DNA of 48,344 nucleotides, taken from positions 1 through 48,344 of the forward strand of contig NZ_NQKI01000034.1 in the NCBI RefSeq assembly GCF_002269125.1, read 5' to 3'. The DNA is from Pseudomonas lundensis. GTDB lineage: Bacteria > Pseudomonadota > Gammaproteobacteria > Pseudomonadales > Pseudomonadaceae. Position 1 is the stretch's first letter, and the number at the start of each line of letters is the position of its first letter. The position numbers and the translations under genes were made by a program. The notes beneath the pieces are model-generated. The model saw nothing but the letters and a program-made list of their open reading frames with translations, did not search any database and was not told the origin of the DNA. Below are positions 27,277 to 34,739 of the stretch, piece by piece.

Positions 27277-28233
27277 ATGACGACGACTACCCCCCCGACC
27301 CCCAGCGTCCAGCTGCTTGAGGTCTCGCCGGAATATGCCGGCCAACGCATCGATAATTTTCTTCTTGCTCGCCTCAAAGGTGTCCCCAAGACCTTGATTT
27401 ACCGCATTTTGCGTAAAGGCGAAGTGCGCGTTAATAAGGGGCGGATCAAGCCTGAGTACAAACTTCAGGCGGGCGATATCGTGCGCGTGCCTCCTGTTCG
27501 AGTCCCTGAGCGCGATGAGCCTGTGCCGCTGGCTCAAGGTCTTTTGCAGCGACTTGAGGCGGCGATTGTCTATGAAGACAAGGCCTTGATTGTGCTGAAC
27601 AAGCCTGCGGGTATTGCGGTGCATGGTGGCAGTGGTCTTAATTTCGGCGTTATTGAAGCCTTTCGTCAGTTGCGCCCTGACGTCAAAGAGTTGGAGTTGG
27701 TGCACCGTCTCGACCGAGATACCTCTGGTCTGCTGATGATTGCCAAAAAACGCAGCATGTTGCGTCACTTGCACGAGGCGTTGCGCGGCGATGGTATCGA
27801 CAAGCGCTATATGGCGCTGGTGCGCGGCAATTGGGCGTCTTCCATCAAGCAGGTGCGCGCGCCGCTGATGAAAAGCAACTTGCGTTCCGGTGAGCGCATG
27901 GTTGAAGTGAATGAAGAGGGGAAAGAATCGGTCACGGTGTTCAAGGTGCTGCGTCGGTTTGGCGATTTCGCCACGCTGATTGAGGCTAAGCCCATTACCG
28001 GTCGTACCCATCAGATCCGCGTGCACACCTTGCATGCCGGGCATTGCATTGCGGGCGATACCAAGTACGGCGAGGAAGGTTTCTCCAAGGAGATTCGCGA
28101 TCTGGGTGGCAAGCGCTTGTTCTTGCACGCTTACATGCTGACGGTGCCGATGCCGGATGGGGGTGAAATGAAGTTTCAGGCGCCTGTCGACGAAATGTGG
28201 GCCAAAACCGTGGAGCGGCTGAGTGTCGTCTGA
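27277..28233 (+). CDS. rluC: 23S rRNA pseudouridine synthase RluC
   Basis: Makes pseudouridines in 23S rRNA (955, 2504, 2580 in E. coli numbering). 318 aa: an N-terminal S4 RNA-binding domain (QRIDNFLLARLKGVPKTLIYRILRKGEVRVN, about 22-85) and a catalytic domain with HRLDRDTSGLLMIAK (catalytic Asp), and KPITGRTHQIRVH. Divergent from rne as in E. coli. The ATG has no Shine-Dalgarno sequence and sits eight bases from a likely -10. The stop overlaps the next gene by 11 bases. Confidence 0.94.
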   Translation: MTTTTPPTPSVQLLEVSPEYAGQRIDNFLLARLKGVPKTLIYRILRKGEVRVNKGRIKPEYKLQAGDIVRVPPVRVPERDEPVPLAQGLLQRLEAAIVYEDKALIVLNKPAGIAVHGGSGLNFGVIEAFRQLRPDVKELELVHRLDRDTSGLLMIAKKRSMLRHLHEALRGDGIDKRYMALVRGNWASSIKQVRAPLMKSNLRSGERMVEVNEEGKESVTVFKVLRRFGDFATLIEAKPITGRTHQIRVHTLHAGHCIAGDTKYGEEGFSKEIRDLGGKRLFLHAYMLTVPMPDGGEMKFQAPVDEMWAKTVERLSVV

Positions 28234-28897
28234 GTACAAACTGCTGATTTTTGATTGGGATGGCACGCTGGCGGATTCCATCGGCCGTATCGTGACTTCG
28301 ATGCGGGAGGCCGCCCTGCGTGCAGGGCGTGCCGAGCGTGATGACGATGCAATCAAGGGCATTATCGGGCTGGGGCTGCCGGAGGCGATCCTGACGCTTT
28401 ATCCCGACATGGCGCCCGATCAGGTTATTGCCTTTCGTCAGCATTATGCGGATACCTATATCGCCCTGGATGCTGAACCTTCCCCTTTGTTTGCTGGTGT
28501 GGCCGAGTCGCTTGAGGCTTTTCGTGCGCAGGGCTATCGTCTGGCTGTGGCAACAGGAAAGGCGCGGCGCGGATTGGATCGCGTGCTCAAGGCTCATGGC
28601 TGGGAGCGGTTTTTCGATGTGACTCGCGCGGCAGATGAGACGGCCAGCAAGCCGGATCCCTTGATGCTTAATCAAATTCTTGCGCAATGCGACATGCAGC
28701 CAGGGCAGGCGCTGATGGTGGGTGATGCCTCCTTTGATCTGCTAATGGCGCGTCATGCCGGTATTGATTCGGTTGCTGTGAGTTATGGGGCTCAGTCCAT
28801 TGAGCGTTTGCGCGACTTTGGCCCGATGCTGGAGATCGATCATTTTCCCGAGTTGCGTGGCTGGTTGGAGACGCGCACTCATTCACGTCTTTGCTGA
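28223..28897 (+). CDS. HAD-IA family phosphatase (Gph-like)
   Basis: 224-aa cytosolic hydrolase of the haloacid dehalogenase superfamily. Motif I is FDWDGTLADS (nucleophile Asp and acid Asp), motif II is in LAVATGKAR, the motif III Lys is in SKPDPLML, and motif IV is MVGDASFDLLMA. A helical cap lies between motifs I and II. Starts at GTG inside the end of rluC, so translation is coupled. Close to phosphoglycolate/pyrophosphatase-type members; the substrate is not determinable from sequence. Confidence 0.87.
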   Translation: MSSEYKLLIFDWDGTLADSIGRIVTSMREAALRAGRAERDDDAIKGIIGLGLPEAILTLYPDMAPDQVIAFRQHYADTYIALDAEPSPLFAGVAESLEAFRAQGYRLAVATGKARRGLDRVLKAHGWERFFDVTRAADETASKPDPLMLNQILAQCDMQPGQALMVGDASFDLLMARHAGIDSVAVSYGAQSIERLRDFGPMLEIDHFPELRGWLETRTHSRLC

Positions 28898-28905
28898 GGT
28901 AATGC

Positions 28906-29895
28906 ATGGTTGATCAATGGAAGGCGCCTGCCGAGGCTGAGCCCGCTGCTGGCGATGACAAGAGCTGGAAGCTGCTGGAAAAAACCTTGCTGGCCGGCAT
29001 TCAGGAGCAGCGTCGTGCGCGTCGTTGGGGAATTTTCTTCAAGCTGCTCTCATTCTTGTTGTTGGTAGTTGTCCTTCTGACCTTTACGCCGTTGATGGAT
29101 ATGGAGCGCAACGCCGCTTCAGGTGCGCATTACAGTGCGCTGATCGATGTGCGTGGTGTCATCGCGGATAAAGAGCAGGCCAGTGCCGACAATCTGGTGA
29201 CCAGCCTGCAAGCGGCATTTGATGATCCGAAAGTTAAAGGTGTGGTGCTGCGCATCAATAGCCCGGGCGGCAGTCCTGTGCAATCGGGTTATGTGTACGA
29301 CGAAATACGCCGTCTGCGCGGGTTGCACCCGGATACCAAGGTGTATGCGGTGATCTCCGATCTCGGGGCTTCAGGGGCTTATTACATTGCGAGCGCGGCC
29401 GATGAGATCTATGCCGACAAGGCCAGTCTGGTTGGTTCGATTGGCGTGACAGCGGCCGGTTTCGGATTTGTCGGTGCGATGGAAAAGCTGGGTATTCAGC
29501 GTCGCGCTTACGCCTCGGGCGAGCACAAGGCGTTTCTGGATCCGTTCGAGCCTGAAAAGCCGGATGAAACCAAGTTCTGGCAGGGTGTGCTGAATGTTAC
29601 CCATGAGCAGTTCATTGCAAGCGTCAAGCAGGGGCGTGGCGATCGTCTGAAGGATAAGGAGCATCCCGAGCTGTTTTCGGGGTTGGTCTGGACGGGTCAG
29701 CAGGCGCTGCCCTTAGGGTTGATTGATGGATTGGGCAATGCCAGTTCGGTTGCGCGGGACGTGATCGGCGAGAAAGAGCTGGTTGACTTCACGGTGCAAG
29801 AGTCGGCGTTCGATCGATTCTCTAAAAAGCTGGGTGCTAGCGTGGCGGAACATATAGCCCTGTGGATGGGGTTTCAGGGGCCGACCCTTCGTTGA
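28906..29895 (+). CDS. sppA: Signal peptide peptidase SppA (S49 family)
   Basis: Membrane-anchored serine protease with a Ser-Lys dyad that degrades cleaved signal peptides. 329 aa, the short single-domain form. One membrane anchor (FFKLLSFLLLVVVLLTFTPL, about 46-65), substrate groove INSPGGSP, nucleophile Ser in LGASGAYYIAS and Lys in ADKASLVGSIGV. Nine bases downstream of the HAD gene. A second possible ATG is at 28902, out of frame with this reading. Confidence 0.92.
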   Translation: MVDQWKAPAEAEPAAGDDKSWKLLEKTLLAGIQEQRRARRWGIFFKLLSFLLLVVVLLTFTPLMDMERNAASGAHYSALIDVRGVIADKEQASADNLVTSLQAAFDDPKVKGVVLRINSPGGSPVQSGYVYDEIRRLRGLHPDTKVYAVISDLGASGAYYIASAADEIYADKASLVGSIGVTAAGFGFVGAMEKLGIQRRAYASGEHKAFLDPFEPEKPDETKFWQGVLNVTHEQFIASVKQGRGDRLKDKEHPELFSGLVWTGQQALPLGLIDGLGNASSVARDVIGEKELVDFTVQESAFDRFSKKLGASVAEHIALWMGFQGPTLR

Positions 29896-29906
29896 GGGGT
29901 GTTGCT

Positions 29907-29937
29907 AAAAAGCCGACCTGAGAAGGTCGGCTTTTTT
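29907..29937. terminator. Bidirectional terminator between sppA and maf
   Basis: AAAAAGCCGACCT / AGGTCGGCTTTTTT around a GAGA loop, with a T run on each strand. It closes the rluC-HAD-sppA transcript and the oppositely directed maf gene. Confidence 0.9.
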
Positions 29938-29953
29938 GTGTCTGAGCCCGGTG

Positions 29954-30532
29954 TCAGGGGATGCTGATGCCTTCATTAATAAGCATGTTTACCAGGCTGA
30001 TCAGTGGTAAGCCGACCAGGCTGGTGGCGTCGTCGCCTTCAGTGCGCTGAAACAGACTCACCCCAAGTCCTTCGGCTTTGAAGCTGCCCGCGCAATCATA
30101 GGGCTGCTCGGCGCGCAGGTAGCGTTCGATCTGCTGTGTGCTGAGCGAGCGCATGTGCACGGTGAACGGTACGCAGTCGGTCTGGTAGTTGCCGGTCTGG
30201 CTATTGAGTAGCGTAAGGCCGGTCAGGAAGCTGACGCTGGCGCCGCTGGCGTTCAACAGTTGCTGGCGTGCGTTGTCAAAGGTGTGAGGCTTGCCAATGA
30301 TCTTTCCGTTAAGGACGGCCACTTGGTCGGAGCCGATGATAAGGTGCTCGGGATGGCTGCTGGCGAGGGCCTGCGCCTTTTGCAGGGACAGGCGTCGGAC
30401 CAGTTCGGTTGCGCTCTCTTCGGGGCGGTGGGCTTCGTCTATGTCGGGTGAGCTGCACGTGTAAGGAAGGCGCAGGCGGTCGAGCAATTGGCGACGATAA
30501 ACCGAGCTTGAGGCAAGTAATAAAGGCAGCAT
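29954..30532 (-). CDS. Maf-family nucleotide pyrophosphatase (YceF type)
   Basis: 192 aa. Hydrolyses non-canonical nucleoside triphosphates; the YceF branch is described as acting on 7-methyl-GTP (family knowledge). Seen: the N-terminal phosphate-binding LLASSSVYRRQLLDRL, LIIGSDQVAVLNGKIIGKP with the catalytic Asp, and the late motif CAGSFKAEGLG. Start 30532 has AGGAG at good spacing. A longer frame to 30892 runs into the yceD gene and is rejected. The order maf, yceD, rpmF is conserved from enterics to pseudomonads. Confidence 0.92.
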   Translation of the reverse strand: MLPLLLASSSVYRRQLLDRLRLPYTCSSPDIDEAHRPEESATELVRRLSLQKAQALASSHPEHLIIGSDQVAVLNGKIIGKPHTFDNARQQLLNASGASVSFLTGLTLLNSQTGNYQTDCVPFTVHMRSLSTQQIERYLRAEQPYDCAGSFKAEGLGVSLFQRTEGDDATSLVGLPLISLVNMLINEGISIP

Positions 30533-30599
30533 GCGCGTCTCCTGAAGATGAGCGGCGATTCTAGCGGGCGCACGGGATGTCGCACAGGCACAATTTCCT

Positions 30600-30628
30600 T
30601 TGACAGGTGAGGGGGGCGTCCCTAGAAT
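30600..30628 (+). promoter_or_regulatory. Consensus sigma70 promoter of the yceD-rpmF-plsX-fab operon
   Basis: TTGACA (30600-30605), 17 bases, TAGAAT (30623-30628): the best sigma70 match in the window. The yceD ATG lies only 10 bases after the -10, so the transcript would have a leader of 0-5 bases. Confidence 0.75.
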
Positions 30629-30637
30629 GCTGCGCCT

Positions 30638-31165
30638 ATGTTGAATGACCCGATTCCACCTCACGTTGACCCGCGCAAATTGGCTGATCGTGGCACTACC
30701 CTTCAAGGTGAAGTGCTGCTGGCCGATTTGGAGAGACTCTGCGACCCGCTTTCCGACGATGTCGGTACGGTGCAGGCTAAATTTGTTTTTGAGCGCGACG
30801 AGCGAAGATCTGTGGTAATACACAGCTCCATCGACGTCGAGGTCAAGATGGTTTGCCAGCGTTGTCTTGAGCTGGTCACCCTGCCGATCCATAGCGAATG
30901 CAGTTATGCCGTGGTGAAAGAGGGTGCGAATACCCAGTCGTTACCGAAAGGTTATGACGTGCTGGAACTGGGCGAAGATCCATTGGATCTGCATGCACTG
31001 ATCGAGGAGGAGCTTTTGCTCGCCTTGCCCATTGTGCCTGCTCATCATCCGGAAGAATGCCAGCAGCCGGCGGGTCTCGATGAGCCCGATCCAGGCGAGG
31101 ACGAGGTAACGCGGTCCAACCCGTTCAGTGTATTGGCGCAGTTAAAGCGTGACCCAAACGTTTAG
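30638..31165 (+). CDS. yceD: YceD/DUF177 protein (23S rRNA accumulation protein)
   Basis: 175-aa cytosolic protein of the YceD family, linked in other bacteria to 23S rRNA accumulation or ribosome assembly. Seen: a CQRCLE knuckle within VKMVCQRCLELVTLPI, the acidic C-terminal DEPDPGEDE and the terminal FSVLAQLK block. Heads the operon with rpmF 13 bases downstream. No Shine-Dalgarno sequence precedes the ATG, which lies almost at the predicted transcription start. Confidence 0.88.
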   Translation: MLNDPIPPHVDPRKLADRGTTLQGEVLLADLERLCDPLSDDVGTVQAKFVFERDERRSVVIHSSIDVEVKMVCQRCLELVTLPIHSECSYAVVKEGANTQSLPKGYDVLELGEDPLDLHALIEEELLLALPIVPAHHPEECQQPAGLDEPDPGEDEVTRSNPFSVLAQLKRDPNV

Positions 31166-31178
31166 GAGTTAATCAATT

Positions 31179-31361
31179 ATGGCTGTTCAGCAGAACAAAA
31201 AATCCCGCTCTGCCCGTGACATGCGTCGTTCGCACGATGCTCTTTCGGCTAGCACGCTGTCTGTAGAAAAAACCACCGGTGAAATTCACCTGCGTCACCA
31301 CGTATCGCCAGAAGGCGTATACCGTGGTCGTAAAGTGATCGACAAGGGCGCTGACGAGTAA
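31179..31361 (+). CDS. rpmF: 50S ribosomal protein L32
   Basis: 60 aa; N-terminus MAVQQNKKSRSARDMRRSHD and the central LSVEKTTGEIHLRHHVSPEG are typical L32. This is the zinc-free form: no cysteines in the place of the CxxC pairs found in some phyla. AGGAG at good spacing. Followed four bases later by plsX, the classical rpmF-plsX linkage. Confidence 0.96.
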   Translation: MAVQQNKKSRSARDMRRSHDALSASTLSVEKTTGEIHLRHHVSPEGVYRGRKVIDKGADE

Positions 31362-31365
31362 TCAC

Positions 31366-32376
31366 TTGTCCGTTCAGGTCATCGCGATCGACGCAATGGG
31401 CGGGGACTTCGGTCCCCGCAGCATTGTTCAGGCATGTATCGCTTGCCTATCTGCTACGCCCTCGCTTCACCTGACCCTTGTTGGTCAACCCTCCGTACTT
31501 GAAGAATTGATTGCCAGCCATTCGACTGTTGATCGCTCGCGCCTGACCATTACACCTGCCTGCGAAGTCATTTCCATGAGTGAGCGGCCTTCCCATGCCT
31601 TGCGTGGCAAGCCGGACTCTTCCATGCGCGTGGCGCTGGAATTGTTGCGCGATGGCAAAGTGCAGGCGTGTGTGAGTTCGGGCAATACGGGGGCATTGAT
31701 GGCCCTTTCGCGGTTTGTTCTCAAAACACTCCCGGGTATTGATCGTCCGGCAATGGTGGCAGCAGTACCCACACAAGCAGGCTATTGTCAGTTGCTGGAC
31801 CTCGGGGCCAATGTCGACTGCACTGCGCAGCAGTTGTTTCAGTTTGCCGTGATGGGGTCGGTGGCGGCTCAGGCGCTTGGCACGTTACGCCCACGCGTAG
31901 CGCTGCTCAATATTGGTACTGAGGACATCAAAGGTAATCAGCAAGTCAAAGAGGCGGCGACCTTGCTTCAGTCTGCGCCGGGATTGAACTACATCGGTTT
32001 CGTCGAAGGTGACGGCCTGTATCGGGGGGAAGCGGACGTCGTGGTGTGCGACGGATTTGTCGGAAATATTCTGCTCAAGTCCAGCGAAGGTCTGGCCACC
32101 ATGATCGCGGGCCGCATTGAAGCGTTGTTTAAACGCACAGTCGCGGGTCGTTTTGTCGGGGTGCTGGCGTTGCCGTTGCTGCGTCGCCTGCAGGCTGATC
32201 TTGCGCCTGCGCGACACAATGGCGCGAGTTTTTTGGGGTTGCAGGGCATAGTCATTAAAAGTCACGGTTCGGCAGGTGCTCAGGGCTTTCAAAGCGCGAT
32301 AGAGCGTGCGCTGATTGAAATCCATGAAGACCTGCCAAAGCGTTTGCATGGACGTCTTGAAGGGTTGTTACCGTAG
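31366..32376 (+). CDS. plsX: Phosphate acyltransferase PlsX
   Basis: Converts acyl-ACP to acyl-phosphate for phospholipid synthesis; peripheral membrane enzyme. 336 aa. The N-terminal VIAIDAMGGDFGP is the family hallmark and forces a start upstream of the first ATG in frame. A TTG at 31366, four bases after the rpmF stop, gives MSVQVIAIDAMGGD. Weak start plus short gap suggests translational coupling to rpmF. Also seen: ALLNIGTEDIKGN and VVVCDGFVGNILLKS. Confidence 0.93.
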   Translation: MSVQVIAIDAMGGDFGPRSIVQACIACLSATPSLHLTLVGQPSVLEELIASHSTVDRSRLTITPACEVISMSERPSHALRGKPDSSMRVALELLRDGKVQACVSSGNTGALMALSRFVLKTLPGIDRPAMVAAVPTQAGYCQLLDLGANVDCTAQQLFQFAVMGSVAAQALGTLRPRVALLNIGTEDIKGNQQVKEAATLLQSAPGLNYIGFVEGDGLYRGEADVVVCDGFVGNILLKSSEGLATMIAGRIEALFKRTVAGRFVGVLALPLLRRLQADLAPARHNGASFLGLQGIVIKSHGSAGAQGFQSAIERALIEIHEDLPKRLHGRLEGLLP

Positions 32377-32502
32377 GCGTTTTGAAGGTCGAGTGCTTAA
32401 ATGTGACCGCTCGGTCCAAACAGCCATCCAACTGTCAGTTTCTTGCGTCCGCAATGGCGGAACGTCAATTCACCGACGACCAGATTATTAGGGGCTTGTT
32501 AC

Positions 32503-33441
32503 ATGTCTACATCCCTCGCATTCGTCTTTCCAGGGCAGGGTTCGCAGTCCCTCGGCATGTTGGCCGAGCTGGGCGCGGCACGCCCGCTGGTCCTGGAAAC
32601 CTTTACGGAAGCCTCCAAATCGCTGGGTTACGACCTGTGGGCGTTGACCCAGGAAGGCCCTGCCGAGAAGCTGAATCAAACTGATATTACGCAGCCTGCC
32701 ATTCTGACGGCCTCGATTGCCTTGTGGCGCCTGTGGCTGGCCGAAGGGGGCAAGCGTCCTGATTTTGTCGCGGGCCATAGCTTGGGTGAATACAGCGCAC
32801 TTGTAGCCGCTGAATGCCTGACTCTGGCTGAGGCGGTCAAACTGGTGGCGTGCCGTGGCCGTCTGATGCAGGAAGCTGTTCCTGCCGGTCAAGGCGCCAT
32901 GGCGGCGATTCTTGGCCTGGACGATGCTGTGGTCATCCAGGCATGTGCTGACGCCGCGCAAGGTGACGTGGTCAGTGCTGTTAACTTCAACTCGCCGGGT
33001 CAAGTCGTGATCGCGGGCACCAAGGCGGCTGTTGAGCGCGCCATGGAACTGTGCAAGGCGGCTGGCGCCAAGCGTGCGCTGCCGTTGCCGGTCAGCGTGC
33101 CGTCCCACTGCGAGCTGATGCGCCCTGCGGCAGAGCGTTTTGCTGAAGCCATCGAAGCCATCCGCTGGAACGATCCAAAGATCTCTTTGGTGCAAAACGT
33201 CAGCGCGGCCGTGACAAATGATCTGAATGTCATCAAGCGCGATTTGCTCGAGCAGCTCTACAAGCCTGTGCGCTGGGTTGAGTCGGTTCAATGTCTGGCG
33301 GCCAATGGCCCGGTTGATCTGGTCGAATGCGGCCCGGGCAAAGTGCTGGCGGGCATCAGCAAGCGTTGCGCTGAAGGCGTCACCATCCACAATTTGAATA
33401 CCCCGGATGCCTTCGCCGCTGCGCGTGCGGCACTGGTCTGA
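32503..33441 (+). CDS. fabD: Malonyl-CoA:ACP transacylase FabD
   Basis: Loads malonyl groups onto ACP for fatty-acid elongation; cytosolic. 312 aa. FVFPGQGSQ at the N-terminus, the nucleophile motif GHSLGEYSA with Ser93, the oxyanion Gln in the GQGSQ block, and the later SVPSHCELM carrying the catalytic His. ATG at 32503 has AGGGG upstream; an in-frame ATG at 32443 adds unrelated residues. The 126-base gap after plsX may hold an internal promoter, but I could not identify one confidently. Confidence 0.95.
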   Translation: MSTSLAFVFPGQGSQSLGMLAELGAARPLVLETFTEASKSLGYDLWALTQEGPAEKLNQTDITQPAILTASIALWRLWLAEGGKRPDFVAGHSLGEYSALVAAECLTLAEAVKLVACRGRLMQEAVPAGQGAMAAILGLDDAVVIQACADAAQGDVVSAVNFNSPGQVVIAGTKAAVERAMELCKAAGAKRALPLPVSVPSHCELMRPAAERFAEAIEAIRWNDPKISLVQNVSAAVTNDLNVIKRDLLEQLYKPVRWVESVQCLAANGPVDLVECGPGKVLAGISKRCAEGVTIHNLNTPDAFAAARAALV

Positions 33442-33457
33442 ATCAGGAGAATCCTGC

Positions 33458-34201
33458 ATGAGCTTGCAAGGTAAAGTTGCACTGGTAACAGGCGCTAGCC
33501 GTGGCATTGGCCAGGCGATCGCACTGGAGTTGGGGCGTCAGGGCGCCGTCGTTATCGGCACCGCGACCTCGGCCTCTGGCGCTGAGCGCATTGCCGCTAC
33601 GCTGAAAGAAAACGGTGTTCAAGGCACTGGCATGGAACTGAACGTCACCAATGACGAATCGGTGGCAGCGGTATTGGCCAGCATCCAGGAGCAATTCGGT
33701 GCGCCGGCAATTCTGGTCAATAATGCCGGCATCACCCGCGATAACCTGATGATGCGCATGAAAGACGACGAGTGGCATGACGTTGTCGATACCAACTTGA
33801 ACAGTCTGTTCCGCCTGTCCAAGGGTGTTTTGCGCGGCATGACCAAAGCCCGTTGGGGTCGAATTATCAACATTGGCTCGGTTGTGGGTGCCATGGGCAA
33901 CGCAGGCCAAGTAAACTATGCCGCCGCCAAGGCCGGCCTCGAAGGTTTCAGTCGTGCTCTGGCGCGTGAAGTGGGCTCGCGCTCCATCACGGTCAACTCG
34001 GTAGCGCCTGGCTTTATCGATACCGACATGACGCGCGAATTGCCTGAAGCACAGCGTGAAGCGTTGCTGACACAGATTCCACTGGGTCGCCTGGGGCAGG
34101 CTCAAGAGATCGCGAATGTGGTTTCTTTCCTGGCTTCGGACGGCGCAGCTTACGTGACTGGGGCTACAATCCCGGTCAACGGCGGGATGTACATGAGTTA
34201 A
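33458..34201 (+). CDS. fabG: 3-oxoacyl-ACP reductase FabG
   Basis: NADPH-dependent short-chain reductase of fatty-acid elongation. 247 aa. Cofactor motif TGASRGIG (11-18), NNAG (88-91), catalytic Ser141, Tyr154 and Lys158 (YAAAK). Start 33458 has CAGGAG upstream; a longer frame to 33407 overlaps fabD and is rejected. C-terminal VTGATIPVNGGMYM is typical. Confidence 0.96.
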   Translation: MSLQGKVALVTGASRGIGQAIALELGRQGAVVIGTATSASGAERIAATLKENGVQGTGMELNVTNDESVAAVLASIQEQFGAPAILVNNAGITRDNLMMRMKDDEWHDVVDTNLNSLFRLSKGVLRGMTKARWGRIINIGSVVGAMGNAGQVNYAAAKAGLEGFSRALAREVGSRSITVNSVAPGFIDTDMTRELPEAQREALLTQIPLGRLGQAQEIANVVSFLASDGAAYVTGATIPVNGGMYMS

Positions 34202-34311
34202 ATGTGACGGATTGCTTCAAAAAAATGTCATACGAGCTGTCTAAAATCCGTTATAAAGCTGCATCTTTTTATAGGTAGCCGGTCATCGCGGGGCACGTGC
34301 AAAGCTTTCAG

Positions 34312-34341
34312 TTGAAAAATTGAAAAGCCTTTAGATACACT
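34312..34341 (+). promoter_or_regulatory. Possible promoter of acpP
   Basis: TTGAAA (34312-34317), 18 bases, TACACT (34336-34341), about 50 bases before the acpP ATG in the 190-base fabG-acpP gap. The -10 matches consensus at four of six positions. acpP is needed in large amounts and commonly has its own promoter (established in E. coli). Confidence 0.4.
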
Positions 34342-34369
34342 TGCCCACTGGCCAGCTGCCTGAATTTGT

Positions 34370-34390
34370 CCATTAGGAGTGAAAACAAGG
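34370..34390 (+). promoter_or_regulatory. acpP ribosome binding site, candidate RgsA target
   Basis: The leader holds CCATTAGGAGT, G, AAAACAA, GG just before the ATG at 34392. Except for the one bulged G at 34381, and one extra base on the other side, this is identical to the complement of the RgsA RNA at 40424-40444. The pairing would cover the AGGAGTGA Shine-Dalgarno sequence. Confidence 0.7.
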
Positions 34391-34391
34391 T

Positions 34392-34628
34392 ATGAGCACC
34401 ATCGAAGAACGCGTCAAGAAAATCGTTGCCGAGCAACTGGGCGTTAAAGAAGAAGAAGTGACCAACAGCGCTTCCTTCGTTGAAGACCTGGGTGCCGACT
34501 CCCTTGACACCGTTGAGCTTGTGATGGCTCTGGAAGAGGAATTCGAGACCGAAATTCCTGACGAAGAAGCTGAGAAGATCACTACTGTACAAGCTGCTAT
34601 CGATTACGTTACTGCCCACCAGGCGTAA
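34392..34628 (+). CDS. acpP: Acyl carrier protein
   Basis: 78-aa acidic carrier of growing acyl chains. The phosphopantetheine attachment Ser37 is in GADSLDTVELVMALEEEF. N-terminus MSTIEERVKKIVAEQLGV is typical. Strong AGGAG upstream, which overlaps the candidate RgsA pairing site. A terminator hairpin follows 30 bases after the stop, so most transcripts probably end there, decoupling ACP from FabF. Confidence 0.97.
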   Translation: MSTIEERVKKIVAEQLGVKEEEVTNSASFVEDLGADSLDTVELVMALEEEFETEIPDEEAEKITTVQAAIDYVTAHQA

Positions 34629-34657
34629 TAGTTTGTAATCGTTGCACGCTGTCATGG

Positions 34658-34692
34658 AAAAACCGCACTGCCGCTCAGGCGTGCGGTTTTTT
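34658..34692 (+). terminator. Terminator between acpP and fabF
   Basis: CCGCAC (34663-34668) pairs with GTGCGG (34681-34686), preceded by AAAAA and followed by six T. It lies inside an otherwise continuous operon and probably lets only part of transcription continue into fabF. Confidence 0.8.
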
Positions 34693-34739
34693 CTTTAGGC
34701 GTGATGCAAAGTGTCGTCAATAGAATAAAGGAGAGTGCT

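Noticed and set aside
32377..32502. Promoter in the plsX-fabD gap
   Set aside because: A TTGAAG occurs but no matching -10 at proper distance; left unannotated.
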